From Methylotenera sp. (GTDB lineage Bacteria; Pseudomonadota; Gammaproteobacteria; Burkholderiales; Methylophilaceae), in the NCBI GenBank assembly GCA_013141495.1, contig JABFQV010000008.1:124001-188000 (forward strand): 64,000 bases of DNA, in the 5' to 3' direction. Position 1 is the stretch's first letter. Every line of letters begins with the position of its first letter. Positions 30,362 to 38,338 of the stretch are shown one piece after another. The position numbers and the translations under genes were made by a program. The notes beneath the pieces are model-generated. The model searched no databases. It had not been told where the DNA came from and saw only the letters and a list, made by a program, of their open reading frames with translations.

Positions 30362-31748
30362 CTATCCTATTTTTGAAATGCCGTTTATTGGGCATCGGTT
30401 GCTATTTGCATTTGATGCGATTTTGCATGTGTTTATCTCGCATGGTGCTGCAGTAGGCGGCAGTATTATTTTGGCACTCACTCAGTGGCTGGCCATTAAA
30501 AATAATGACCACAAACTTGATGCGCTTTCTTACAAAATTTTATTTACGTTTTTTATTTTAGCCACAGCCGTAGGTGCTTTAACGGGTATCGGTATTTGGA
30601 TACACATCAATATCATTAACCCAGCCGCGATTGGTGCGCTACTTCGCGTGTTTTTCTGGAAGTGGTTTATTGAGTGGATTGTCTTTAATGCAGAAATGAT
30701 TCTCTTGCTATGGTTATTCCTGATTTGGAAAAAACACCCGCTCGGCACACCTGGCAAACAAAAAGTTTATAAATTGGTGGTTTCTTATGCGGTAGCTTCA
30801 TGGCTCACCATGGCGATTATCACCGCGATTTTGGGCTTTATGATGACGCCTGGTAACTGGTTAAAATCCTACTTTCCAGCCGAGCCAGATTACGTGGCCG
30901 CTTTATTTAATCCGTCTTGGATTCCATCTTTGGGCTTTCGCACGTTTTGGTCAATTGCCTGGGCGGCTGCTATGGCGATGTTGCTCACTTGGTTTTTTAC
31001 CAAAAAAGATTTGGAATTACGTCAAAAAGCCATGCGTTTATATGGCACGGTGTTGTTGGTATGTATTCCGTTTTTTGTGTTATTTGGTGCTTGGTACTAC
31101 GCGCAATTTCCACAGGCCGCCAAAGACTTATTCTGGATGGGGGCAATTACACGCCGCCTAGCAGCACATCCTGAATATGCCACATACTTAATCTCAGGCT
31201 TGGCAGGCATGGTGTTAATTGGTGCGGTGTCAATCTATACCAAACCAAAACATGCGCCTGTGTTTTTGGCAGTCATTATGTTGATAGGCTCAATGGGCTT
31301 AATTGGTGAATTTGAGCGCGTGCGTGAGTTTGTGCGTAAGCCTTACATTATTTACGACTATATGTACGCCAATGGCGTGCGCGTGGCAGATGTGCCTTAC
31401 CTCAACAAAACAGGCTATCTCAAACACGCAGCTTTTGTACCGCCAGAGTTCCGAGAAGTGACCGAGCAAAATAAATTGGTTGCAGGTAAATATCTATATC
31501 AAATGCAATGCCGTTATTGCCACACCACTAATGGTATTAACTCAATGAAAATGCGCACCATAGGTATGAGCGAGGAGGCAATTTATATACGTATTGGCTC
31601 ACTAAACTCACCCGCCACGCCGTTTATGCCGCCATTTACAGGCACAGATGCAGAGCGCAAAGCGCTGGCAGCGTTTTTAGCTTCGTTAGCGACGCACGAC
31701 CAACCTGCGCTTGCTTATCAAAAACAATTAGATGAGGTGACAAAATGA
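30354..31748 (+). CDS. CydA-like membrane subunit with C-terminal cytochrome c domain (subunit A)
   Basis: 464 residues from ATG 30354, chosen because AAGGAG (30342-30347) is six bases upstream. ATG 30348 is possible but too close. About nine membrane helices carry conserved histidines (IGHRLL, LHVFISHGAAVGG) and GFMMTPGNW, which recalls the CydA motif NSWMQTPxG. The C-terminus is a periplasmic monoheme cytochrome c with CRYCH (about 386-390). The partner gene overlaps by four bases and has the same architecture. It resembles the cytochrome-c-fused branches of the cytochrome bd superfamily, so oxygen reduction with a c-type donor is likely but unproven. No separate CydB or CydX gene was seen. 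Confidence 0.7.
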   Translation: MFDYPIFEMPFIGHRLLFAFDAILHVFISHGAAVGGSIILALTQWLAIKNNDHKLDALSYKILFTFFILATAVGALTGIGIWIHINIINPAAIGALLRVFFWKWFIEWIVFNAEMILLLWLFLIWKKHPLGTPGKQKVYKLVVSYAVASWLTMAIITAILGFMMTPGNWLKSYFPAEPDYVAALFNPSWIPSLGFRTFWSIAWAAAMAMLLTWFFTKKDLELRQKAMRLYGTVLLVCIPFFVLFGAWYYAQFPQAAKDLFWMGAITRRLAAHPEYATYLISGLAGMVLIGAVSIYTKPKHAPVFLAVIMLIGSMGLIGEFERVREFVRKPYIIYDYMYANGVRVADVPYLNKTGYLKHAAFVPPEFREVTEQNKLVAGKYLYQMQCRYCHTTNGINSMKMRTIGMSEEAIYIRIGSLNSPATPFMPPFTGTDAERKALAAFLASLATHDQPALAYQKQLDEVTK

Positions 31749-33094
31749 GCGATTTTAGAATCATTCCTGGCGACATTCCGTTGCCATTGCCCACTATGGG
31801 CTTGGAATTTATGGAGCCATTTTTCCACGGTCTTTTGATTGTGGCGTGGGTGGTGCATATTTTATTTATTAACGTGTTATTAGGCGCATCACTGGCCTCG
31901 GTGTATTTCAACAGCAAAGGCCATAAAGAGAAAAACCCCATTTTTGACCGTGTGGCTTACCTGCTCACCACGCCCGTGACCATTTCAGAAAACATGGGCG
32001 CGTTGTGGGGTGTAGCACCATTATTGCTGGTGAGTATTTTACTGACGCCGCTGTTTTACTCGTCATCGATTATGATTTCTCCGCACTGGCTGCATATCAT
32101 CTACGGTAACGTGGTGGCGTTTTTGCTTTCGTATTTGTACAAATACACTTGGCATACATTAGAGCATCGCAAAACCTTACACATTTTTATTGGTACGGTC
32201 GGCGTAGCTTTGTTCTACACCTTGCCATTAGCCTTTATGGCAAACGTACAACTTGCCATGACGCCTAGTACTTGGACCTACACCACACACTTTTGGGATG
32301 CATTGTTACGTGCAGATACGTTCTTTCGTTTAGTACATTTTTACTTAGCCACGTTTGCAGTCACAGGTGTGTTTATGCTGGTGTATGGCATGTATAAACG
32401 CAAAAGTGACGACGCAGAAGACCACGAAGCAGGGGTGGTGCTTACACGCACAGGTAAAACATGGTTCATTATCCCAACAGTGCTCAACTTCTTTGTTGGC
32501 CCACTGGTGCTGTTTAGCTTTCCTGATTACGGAATAGAGGCATTTTTTGAAAATGGCTATTTCTGGGGGATTATTCTTACCGTTGCACTCGCACTGTTTG
32601 CACTATATCAACTATTGAAAGACTTTTTCAATGATGACCTACCTGCAAAACGCGTGTGGACGGTGGTTGCAGTAATGATTGTGGCTATTATTTCAATGGC
32701 AAGCTTACGCCATGGTATGCGTATGGGCCTAGTTAAACCAGTGTTAGATGCCTCACATGCAAAAACTGAGCTGTTTCAAAAAGAGTCAATGATTGCCTTT
32801 GAAGAAGCTAAAAATGCGCCAGTAGCGCCTGTAATCACGCAAGCAGACGTACAACCAGGGCAAGTCCTAGCTGAAAAACATGGCTGCCTAGCTTGCCATA
32901 ATGTGGACATCAAAGTAGTCGGCCCATCCTATAAAGAAGTGGCGACTAAAGGCTATACCGCCGACCAAATAGTGGAACTGGTGAAAAATCCAAAACCAGA
33001 AAATTGGCCAGGTTACATGCCCATGCCACCGATGCCACAAGTACCTGATGAAGACATCAAGCAGATTGCTGAATGGATAAATAGCTTGAAATAA
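31745..33094 (+). CDS. CydA-like membrane subunit with C-terminal cytochrome c domain (subunit B)
   Basis: 449 residues with about nine membrane helices, starting in an ATGA overlap with subunit A. HGLLIVAWVVHILFINVLLG lines up with the first helix of subunit A (HRLLFAFDAILHVFISHGAA), and FMANVQLAMTPSTW with its GFMMTPGNW. The two are therefore paralogous halves of one complex. A C-terminal cytochrome c domain has C381LACH385 and a possible axial Met in PMPPMPQ. Two c hemes plus internal b-type ligands suggest a c-type electron donor. Regulation by RegA is likely from the three upstream boxes. Confidence 0.7.
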   Translation: MSDFRIIPGDIPLPLPTMGLEFMEPFFHGLLIVAWVVHILFINVLLGASLASVYFNSKGHKEKNPIFDRVAYLLTTPVTISENMGALWGVAPLLLVSILLTPLFYSSSIMISPHWLHIIYGNVVAFLLSYLYKYTWHTLEHRKTLHIFIGTVGVALFYTLPLAFMANVQLAMTPSTWTYTTHFWDALLRADTFFRLVHFYLATFAVTGVFMLVYGMYKRKSDDAEDHEAGVVLTRTGKTWFIIPTVLNFFVGPLVLFSFPDYGIEAFFENGYFWGIILTVALALFALYQLLKDFFNDDLPAKRVWTVVAVMIVAIISMASLRHGMRMGLVKPVLDASHAKTELFQKESMIAFEEAKNAPVAPVITQADVQPGQVLAEKHGCLACHNVDIKVVGPSYKEVATKGYTADQIVELVKNPKPENWPGYMPMPPMPQVPDEDIKQIAEWINSLK

Positions 33095-33124
33095 CGTCTT
33101 TTTTATAAAAACTTACCTCCCCTT

Positions 33125-33154
33125 GCCCCAATGTTTTTTGTTGGGGCTTTTTTT
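33125..33154 (+). terminator. Rho-independent terminator after the CydA-like pair
   Basis: GCCCCAA-N9-TTGGGGC followed by seven T residues. It separates the oxidase pair from the Csp1-like gene. Confidence 0.85.
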
Positions 33155-33273
33155 GCTACAAACACCTAAACTTGGCGACATGGCTCGGTAATTACATTAT
33201 ATTTTTTATAGCTCAAACCAGCTAGCAGGCATACAATATGGCCATTATTACTAATCAACAAGGGAGTGTTCTG

Positions 33274-33714
33274 ATGAACAGAAGAGAGTTGTTATTGAGC
33301 GGTGTTGCGCTTGCCAGCGCAGCAATTGTTGGCAAAGTGCAAGCGGCAGACGGACACGAACATCATCACCAACACGGTGGTGCCGTGAATACTGACTTAA
33401 CTGCAGCTACATCGGATTGCATACAAAAAGGACAAGTTTGCCTGAGCCACTGCCTGACTTTGCTAGGGCAGGGCGACAAAGAGATGGCCGCCTGCGCACA
33501 AAGCGTAAATCAAATGCTGGCGGTATGTAGCGCATTGCAACAACTGGCCAGCCAAGAGTCACATTATTTAAAAAGTCAGGCCAAAATTGCCATGGATATT
33601 TGCAAAGAGTGTGAAGATGAATGTAAAAAACATGCGGATAAACATGATGCCTGTAAAGCGTGTATGGATAGTTGCGCTGCTTGTTATAAAGAATGTAAGA
33701 AAATAGCAGCTTAA
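33274..33714 (+). CDS. Csp1-like copper storage protein, Tat-exported
   Basis: 146 residues. ATG 33274 has AGGGAG seven bases upstream. The N-terminus MNRRELLLSGVALASAAIVG has the twin arginines and hydrophobic stretch of a Tat signal, cleaved near AQA/ADG, followed by His-rich HEHHHQHGG. The mature part is helical with 13 cysteines, many as CxxxC or CxxC (CKECEDEC, CKACMDSCAACYKEC). Csp1 of Methylosinus trichosporium is a Tat-exported four-helix bundle that stores up to 13 Cu(I) on 13 cysteines, and the count is the same here. It has its own gap and terminators on both sides. A role in buffering copper for oxidases is inferred. Confidence 0.87.
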   Translation: MNRRELLLSGVALASAAIVGKVQAADGHEHHHQHGGAVNTDLTAATSDCIQKGQVCLSHCLTLLGQGDKEMAACAQSVNQMLAVCSALQQLASQESHYLKSQAKIAMDICKECEDECKKHADKHDACKACMDSCAACYKECKKIAA

Positions 33715-33745
33715 ATTACACATTCATAACAATATGAGTGAGAGT

Positions 33746-33771
33746 AAAAAAGGACCAGCTGGTCCTTTTTT
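33746..33771. terminator. Perfectly palindromic terminator after the Csp1 gene
   Basis: GGACCAGCTGGTCC is flanked by six A on the left and six T on the right, giving a fully symmetric structure able to stop transcription from either side. Confidence 0.88.
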
Positions 33772-33811
33772 GTTATTGATTCGTTAATAAGTGATTTAAA
33801 ATCAAACAGAT

Positions 33812-33826
33812 GCGACAATATGTCAC
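33812..33826. promoter_or_regulatory. RegA/RegR-like box 4 (TonB/CobN operon)
   Basis: GCGACAATATGTCAC lies 60 bases upstream of the first receptor start codon and downstream of the Csp1 terminator. It shares GNGAC-A-N4-GTCRC with the boxes at 30.1-30.3 kb. Confidence 0.6.
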
Positions 33827-33885
33827 ATTCCTTTCCTTTATCTTTAAGTCTAAAATGGCCCAAAATTAAAAAAGGGGTATTAGGG

Positions 33886-36090
33886 ATGGTTAAGAAAATA
33901 GCTTTGTTTTTAGTGTTGGTTGGCAATAGCGGTATGTTGATGGCAGAGGTAGGGGAAGAAAGCTCAAATGCACAGGCACAACAAACTTCATATACAGAAA
34001 GAAAAACTGTAGAAACTAATTTATCTGAATCAGAAGTGTCTGAATCAGATGGCTTGAGTCTTAAGGGGATATCAATTTTGGGTAACGCTGATTTAATCGA
34101 GGAAGCTCGAGAAAAATCCGTGCTAGGTGGGGTAAGTTTAGATAAACCAATGGCAGGTTCGGTACTATACCGTGAAGAATTAGAGCTGATTAAATCAGTC
34201 AACTCATTAACTGACTTACTTACTAGAGTGCCTGGCGTTTCAAAAACCCGCAATATGCGTATTGCCGATGGCGGTAAAAACTATACCGATAACCGCGTAA
34301 ATGGTATGCGTGTAAGCCGTACCGGTGTTGTTGGTTTTGTTGATGAAACCAATACAGCCGATATTGATCGCATTGAATTTATCAATGGTCCAGGATCTGT
34401 ATTACAAAGTAGTTACGCCATTGGCGGTACGATTAACGTTATTACAAAAACGCCCCCTGAAACGCCGGAGTTAAGAGTGTCGCAAGAGTTCGGCGGACAT
34501 GATCTTTATCGCACAGAAGTGGTGGGTGGCGCCAAGCTCAGTAATGGTTTTGGTTTTACAGGAAATGTCAGCATAAAACGCGATAAAGGCTGGCGCGACC
34601 GCTCTAGTGATGACAAAGATGCCTTTAGTTTTAGCTTGGCCGGCCAACCTACAGAACGTAGCAATTTAATGTTTAGGCTAGAGTACATTGATGATGACGC
34701 GCTTTATCCAGGTACGTTGACAGAAGCGCAATGGAAAAAAGATTGGCGTCAGGCGCAACCTGGCGTTTACGGACGTGGACAAACAACCTATTTAACACCT
34801 TCATTACATTTTAAGCAGGTATTGGGAGAAAGTGGAGAGATCACGCTAGGCTTGTCGCAACGTAAGCAATCTGATACCACCTTTGGCAATACCAGCACAT
34901 TTATCGCTTTTGCAAATTCCATTAGTGTGTCTGAAGAAACAGATACCAGCTTTCAAGCGATTTATAGACAAGATTTTGATTTAGCTAAATCTAGGCTTTA
35001 TGTCGGTTTTGAGATGATTCGTGGTGAAACGGATAGCAAGCAATATAACAATGTTTACAGCATTGCACTTGCGCTGTTAGGAAATTTTAAAAAAGGGGCA
35101 TTAAGTACATCAGGCTATAACACCACAACAGATACGCATGAGTCACCTTTTGTTAATTATGAATTTTCACCTTTAGATAAATTGAGGATTCATGCAGGTT
35201 TGCGCGCAGATCACATCCGTTTTTCTGTGGATGATAAAACCGCCGCCAATAAAGATGGCAAGGCTTCCTTTAGCAAAGTTGTACCAAAAATTGGCGCAAC
35301 GTTTGAGCTAGACCCCAATAATTTGATTTGGACAAGTTATGCCGAAGGCTTTTTAGCGCCAGCAGTCAATACCTTATTGGGCAGTGGCGATATTGGCTGT
35401 AAAACAGCCGGATGTGCCGGCGGAAAAAGAGGCTATGTGCCGGCTGCCAATTTAAATCCAGAAGCTATGAAAACTTACGAGCTAGGGTTTCGTGGTTATT
35501 TGAACAATGCTAAGTTACGTTACGATGTTACCTTGTACAAAACAAATATTATTGACATGGTGCTGCAGCGTGACTGTACTGCGGCAGAAAAACTAGGCCC
35601 TAATGGGTGTTACCGCATGAATGTAAATGGTGAGGTTTCTGCAAAAGGGATTGAAACTGGCTTGTCATACGCCGCGACTTCATGGCTAGATGTGGGGGTT
35701 TCACATACACTCGCTTATACCTCTTATGAAAAATATAAGTCTGGCACTGTTAATTACACGGGTAATTCATACAACTCTACGCCTAAGCATCATTTGAATG
35801 CACGTTTGTTATTTAAACCAGCCCCAGGCTGGCGCTCTGAACTAGAGATGGATGTAGAAAGTAAATACTATCTTGATAGTGCTAATACAGAAACTTACGA
35901 CAGACCTAATCTGTACAATCTACGCACCAGTTACACGGCACCTGCAGAGCAATGGTCAGCTTGGCTGCATGTGCTTAATCTTACAGACGTGAAGTATGGA
36001 CATCGATTGTCGCTTTCAGGAACGACTCGTCAATATACCAGTGGTTACATGCCGTTGACTTTGCGCGCTGGCGTTGCTTATAACTTCTAG
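33886..36090 (+). CDS. TonB-dependent outer-membrane receptor 1
   Basis: 734 residues from ATG 33886 (GGGG eight bases upstream). An upstream in-frame ATG at 33820 would place the RegA-like box inside the gene. Signal peptide about 1-21. The plug domain (about 75-190) has SLTDLLTRVPGVSKTR, DIDRIEFINGPGSVL and GGTINVITKTP. A 22-strand barrel follows, ending in aromatic F (AYNF). There is no N-terminal STN signalling domain. A CKTAGC loop near 504-509 and the RDC...NGC pair may form external disulfides. The ligand is unknown. The context with a CobN/HmuS-like protein suggests a metallo-tetrapyrrole. Confidence 0.88.
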   Translation: MVKKIALFLVLVGNSGMLMAEVGEESSNAQAQQTSYTERKTVETNLSESEVSESDGLSLKGISILGNADLIEEAREKSVLGGVSLDKPMAGSVLYREELELIKSVNSLTDLLTRVPGVSKTRNMRIADGGKNYTDNRVNGMRVSRTGVVGFVDETNTADIDRIEFINGPGSVLQSSYAIGGTINVITKTPPETPELRVSQEFGGHDLYRTEVVGGAKLSNGFGFTGNVSIKRDKGWRDRSSDDKDAFSFSLAGQPTERSNLMFRLEYIDDDALYPGTLTEAQWKKDWRQAQPGVYGRGQTTYLTPSLHFKQVLGESGEITLGLSQRKQSDTTFGNTSTFIAFANSISVSEETDTSFQAIYRQDFDLAKSRLYVGFEMIRGETDSKQYNNVYSIALALLGNFKKGALSTSGYNTTTDTHESPFVNYEFSPLDKLRIHAGLRADHIRFSVDDKTAANKDGKASFSKVVPKIGATFELDPNNLIWTSYAEGFLAPAVNTLLGSGDIGCKTAGCAGGKRGYVPAANLNPEAMKTYELGFRGYLNNAKLRYDVTLYKTNIIDMVLQRDCTAAEKLGPNGCYRMNVNGEVSAKGIETGLSYAATSWLDVGVSHTLAYTSYEKYKSGTVNYTGNSYNSTPKHHLNARLLFKPAPGWRSELEMDVESKYYLDSANTETYDRPNLYNLRTSYTAPAEQWSAWLHVLNLTDVKYGHRLSLSGTTRQYTSGYMPLTLRAGVAYNF

Positions 36091-36187
36091 ACGGTTTTTT
36101 AAAATAGTGTTGCTTGCTTAGCCTGTTAAATGATACGGCTTAGCAGGCAGACTGCACTAAGAATGATAGCGTTTAGGATGGTTTAAA

Positions 36188-38338
36188 ATGGCGTGTTTGA
36201 AAAACTGGTTAGCATGTTTGACATTAGGTATGTTGGCTTTTTCAGCACGCGCTACTGATCACGAAAAATTACTACCTGCGCAAATTGTATTGCCTGATAT
36301 TTCCGTGAATGCAAAAAAAGATGCATTGTCAGATCAACGTATTTCAAATACGCAAAAGCAAGTGTTTGATCGCAAAGAGATTGAGAACTTAGGGGTTATG
36401 ACGATTGGTGAAGTATTAACTAAGTTACCTGGTATTGATGCTGGTTTAGCTAACGGCGATGGATCTCCCACACCAAGAGCGCGAGGGATGTCGCGGGATT
36501 CGGTTGATATTCGAGTGGATGGGGAGCGCCCAGCGGGAGGGTCACGTATTGTTTCAGGCGTGATCGGCCGCTTGCCTGTGGGCGATCTTGAGCGAGTCGA
36601 GATTCTACGAGGGTCTTCTGCTGAGTATGGTGGTTCAGCATCGGTCACGATAAATTTGGTCATGAAAAAAGCCCTGCCAAAAAAATCAACCGCAGTGAAA
36701 GCTGCACTTGGCCTTAATGACACCACGCCCACGGGGCAATTTACCTTAACGCAAACGGGCGGTGAAGGCGGTTTTTCTTGGTCATTACCTGTGACGCTGA
36801 ACCTGCATCGCGCACCAAGCGAACGTAAAATCAACCGTGAAACTACGGTGGCTGGTATCAGGACTTTATGGGAGCAAGAGCGTGATGATGGCTTTCAGAC
36901 TTTTCGGGAGTTTGTGATTACACCTCGGATGACTTGGAAAAGCGGTCGCGATAGTTTAACAATTTCACCATTATTATTTGATGGCTTACGCAGGCGTGAG
37001 AACGATACAAATTTATTTGCGTTTACCAACCCAGTTGATGGCACAGGTTTTATAAATGATGGCGAACGATCTAGCTATGAAAGAAATCATCGTCAACTAA
37101 TGCGGCTTAGGGCAGAGGCTGAAAAGTATTTTAACGATGCGAAACTTTCAGGACGTGTTGCGTTGAATCATGGTGAAAACTCAGCAAATTTAGTGCGCAA
37201 TTCATACGATGTGAGTCATGTGCTCACCAAGACTTTAGAACGCTCGAAGAATATTGAAAATGAGGTTAACACCGCCCTGCGATGGGATCAGCCTATTGAC
37301 TTACATTTTTTATCGGCTGGTGCCGAGTATGTGCGCTTATCTCGACACGATAATCAGGATTTTGGCGGCAGTTTTGTTGCCAATAACCAGCATGAGGCTT
37401 CGCAAAGTGAGGGTGTTTTATGGTTGCAGGATGCATGGAGTCCAGAAGACGCCTTGACTCTGACCACAGGTCTGCGTGCTGAAAGTATGCGTATGAGTGC
37501 CGATGGTGTTTCGCAACAGCGCACAGGCTGGCTACCTTCGATTGCTGTGCGCTGGGAGCCTCTAGATAGCTGGGTGGTTCGGTCATCACTTGGTGCGGGG
37601 TTGAAAATGCCAAGGCTCGATGAAATTAGCAATGCAACCTCCCGCAGCATCGCAGTAAATACACCTGTTGAAGCCGACCGTCGTGGCAACCCTGATTTAA
37701 AGCCTGAGCGCAGTGTGAATTTTGAGGTGGTGCTTGAACGATATTTAGCAAAAGACGCTGGTTCGATAGGGGCTAATCTCTACGTGCGATCAACTCAAGA
37801 CTTTACCGAGCGCCGTATTTTACAAGAAGGCGTGCGTTGGATTGATAGACCCTACAATGTGGGTGATGCCCTGCATTGGGGGGTGGAGTTTGACGGCAAA
37901 GTGAAAATGGATGATTTTGGGTGGAAAGGTGCAACGGTTAAAGCACATTTGACGCTGCCACGTGCACAAGTTAACGATAACTTTCTTGATATACGTCGGA
38001 TGGCAAAAGATACACCACGGTATGTATTGTCTATGGGTTTAGATCAAAGCCTGCCAAAACTACGGTCTAGTTACGGTGTTTCTGTCCAACTGTCAGGAAG
38101 AAGCGAAACCGCAGTGCCGACAGAACAATACGGTTTTACTGAGTCACGGTTATTGCTAGATGCTTATTGGTTATACAAATTATCGCCACAGTTTAATTTA
38201 CGCATATCAGGAAAAAATTTACTTGCATCCGATAACAACCGCAATAGTCAGTATATTTCAGGTGCCGATGCTTGGCTGTCGAATACCAATGATACGGGCT
38301 ATCGCAATTTGCTGGTGACTTTAGAGGGGCGTTGGTAA
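36188..38338 (+). CDS. TonB-dependent outer-membrane receptor 2
   Basis: 716 residues with signal peptide about 1-22 (AFSARA). IVLPDISVNA near residue 40 is a candidate TonB box. The plug shows TIGEVLTKLPGID, DLERVEILRGSSAEYGG and SVTINLVMKK. The barrel ends in LLVTLEGRW. It differs clearly from receptor 1, so it is not a recent duplicate and may take a different ligand or form of the same ligand. The CobN-like gene begins immediately after its stop codon, tying its role to that protein. Confidence 0.88.
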   Translation: MACLKNWLACLTLGMLAFSARATDHEKLLPAQIVLPDISVNAKKDALSDQRISNTQKQVFDRKEIENLGVMTIGEVLTKLPGIDAGLANGDGSPTPRARGMSRDSVDIRVDGERPAGGSRIVSGVIGRLPVGDLERVEILRGSSAEYGGSASVTINLVMKKALPKKSTAVKAALGLNDTTPTGQFTLTQTGGEGGFSWSLPVTLNLHRAPSERKINRETTVAGIRTLWEQERDDGFQTFREFVITPRMTWKSGRDSLTISPLLFDGLRRRENDTNLFAFTNPVDGTGFINDGERSSYERNHRQLMRLRAEAEKYFNDAKLSGRVALNHGENSANLVRNSYDVSHVLTKTLERSKNIENEVNTALRWDQPIDLHFLSAGAEYVRLSRHDNQDFGGSFVANNQHEASQSEGVLWLQDAWSPEDALTLTTGLRAESMRMSADGVSQQRTGWLPSIAVRWEPLDSWVVRSSLGAGLKMPRLDEISNATSRSIAVNTPVEADRRGNPDLKPERSVNFEVVLERYLAKDAGSIGANLYVRSTQDFTERRILQEGVRWIDRPYNVGDALHWGVEFDGKVKMDDFGWKGATVKAHLTLPRAQVNDNFLDIRRMAKDTPRYVLSMGLDQSLPKLRSSYGVSVQLSGRSETAVPTEQYGFTESRLLLDAYWLYKLSPQFNLRISGKNLLASDNNRNSQYISGADAWLSNTNDTGYRNLLVTLEGRW

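Noticed and set aside
33715-33885. Cobalamin riboswitch before the TonB/CobN operon
   Set aside because: The leader is only about 60 bases after the RegA-like box and lacks the conserved B12-box; the 97-base gap before receptor 2 also lacks it.
33820-33885. Upstream ATG 33820 as start of receptor 1
   Set aside because: It would put 22 charged and polar residues before the signal peptide and start inside the RegA-like box; ATG 33886 has a good ribosome-binding site.
36334-36834. 166-codon minus-strand frame inside receptor 2
   Set aside because: Antisense to the plug domain of a clear TonB receptor; Pro/Arg/Ser-rich and without start signals.
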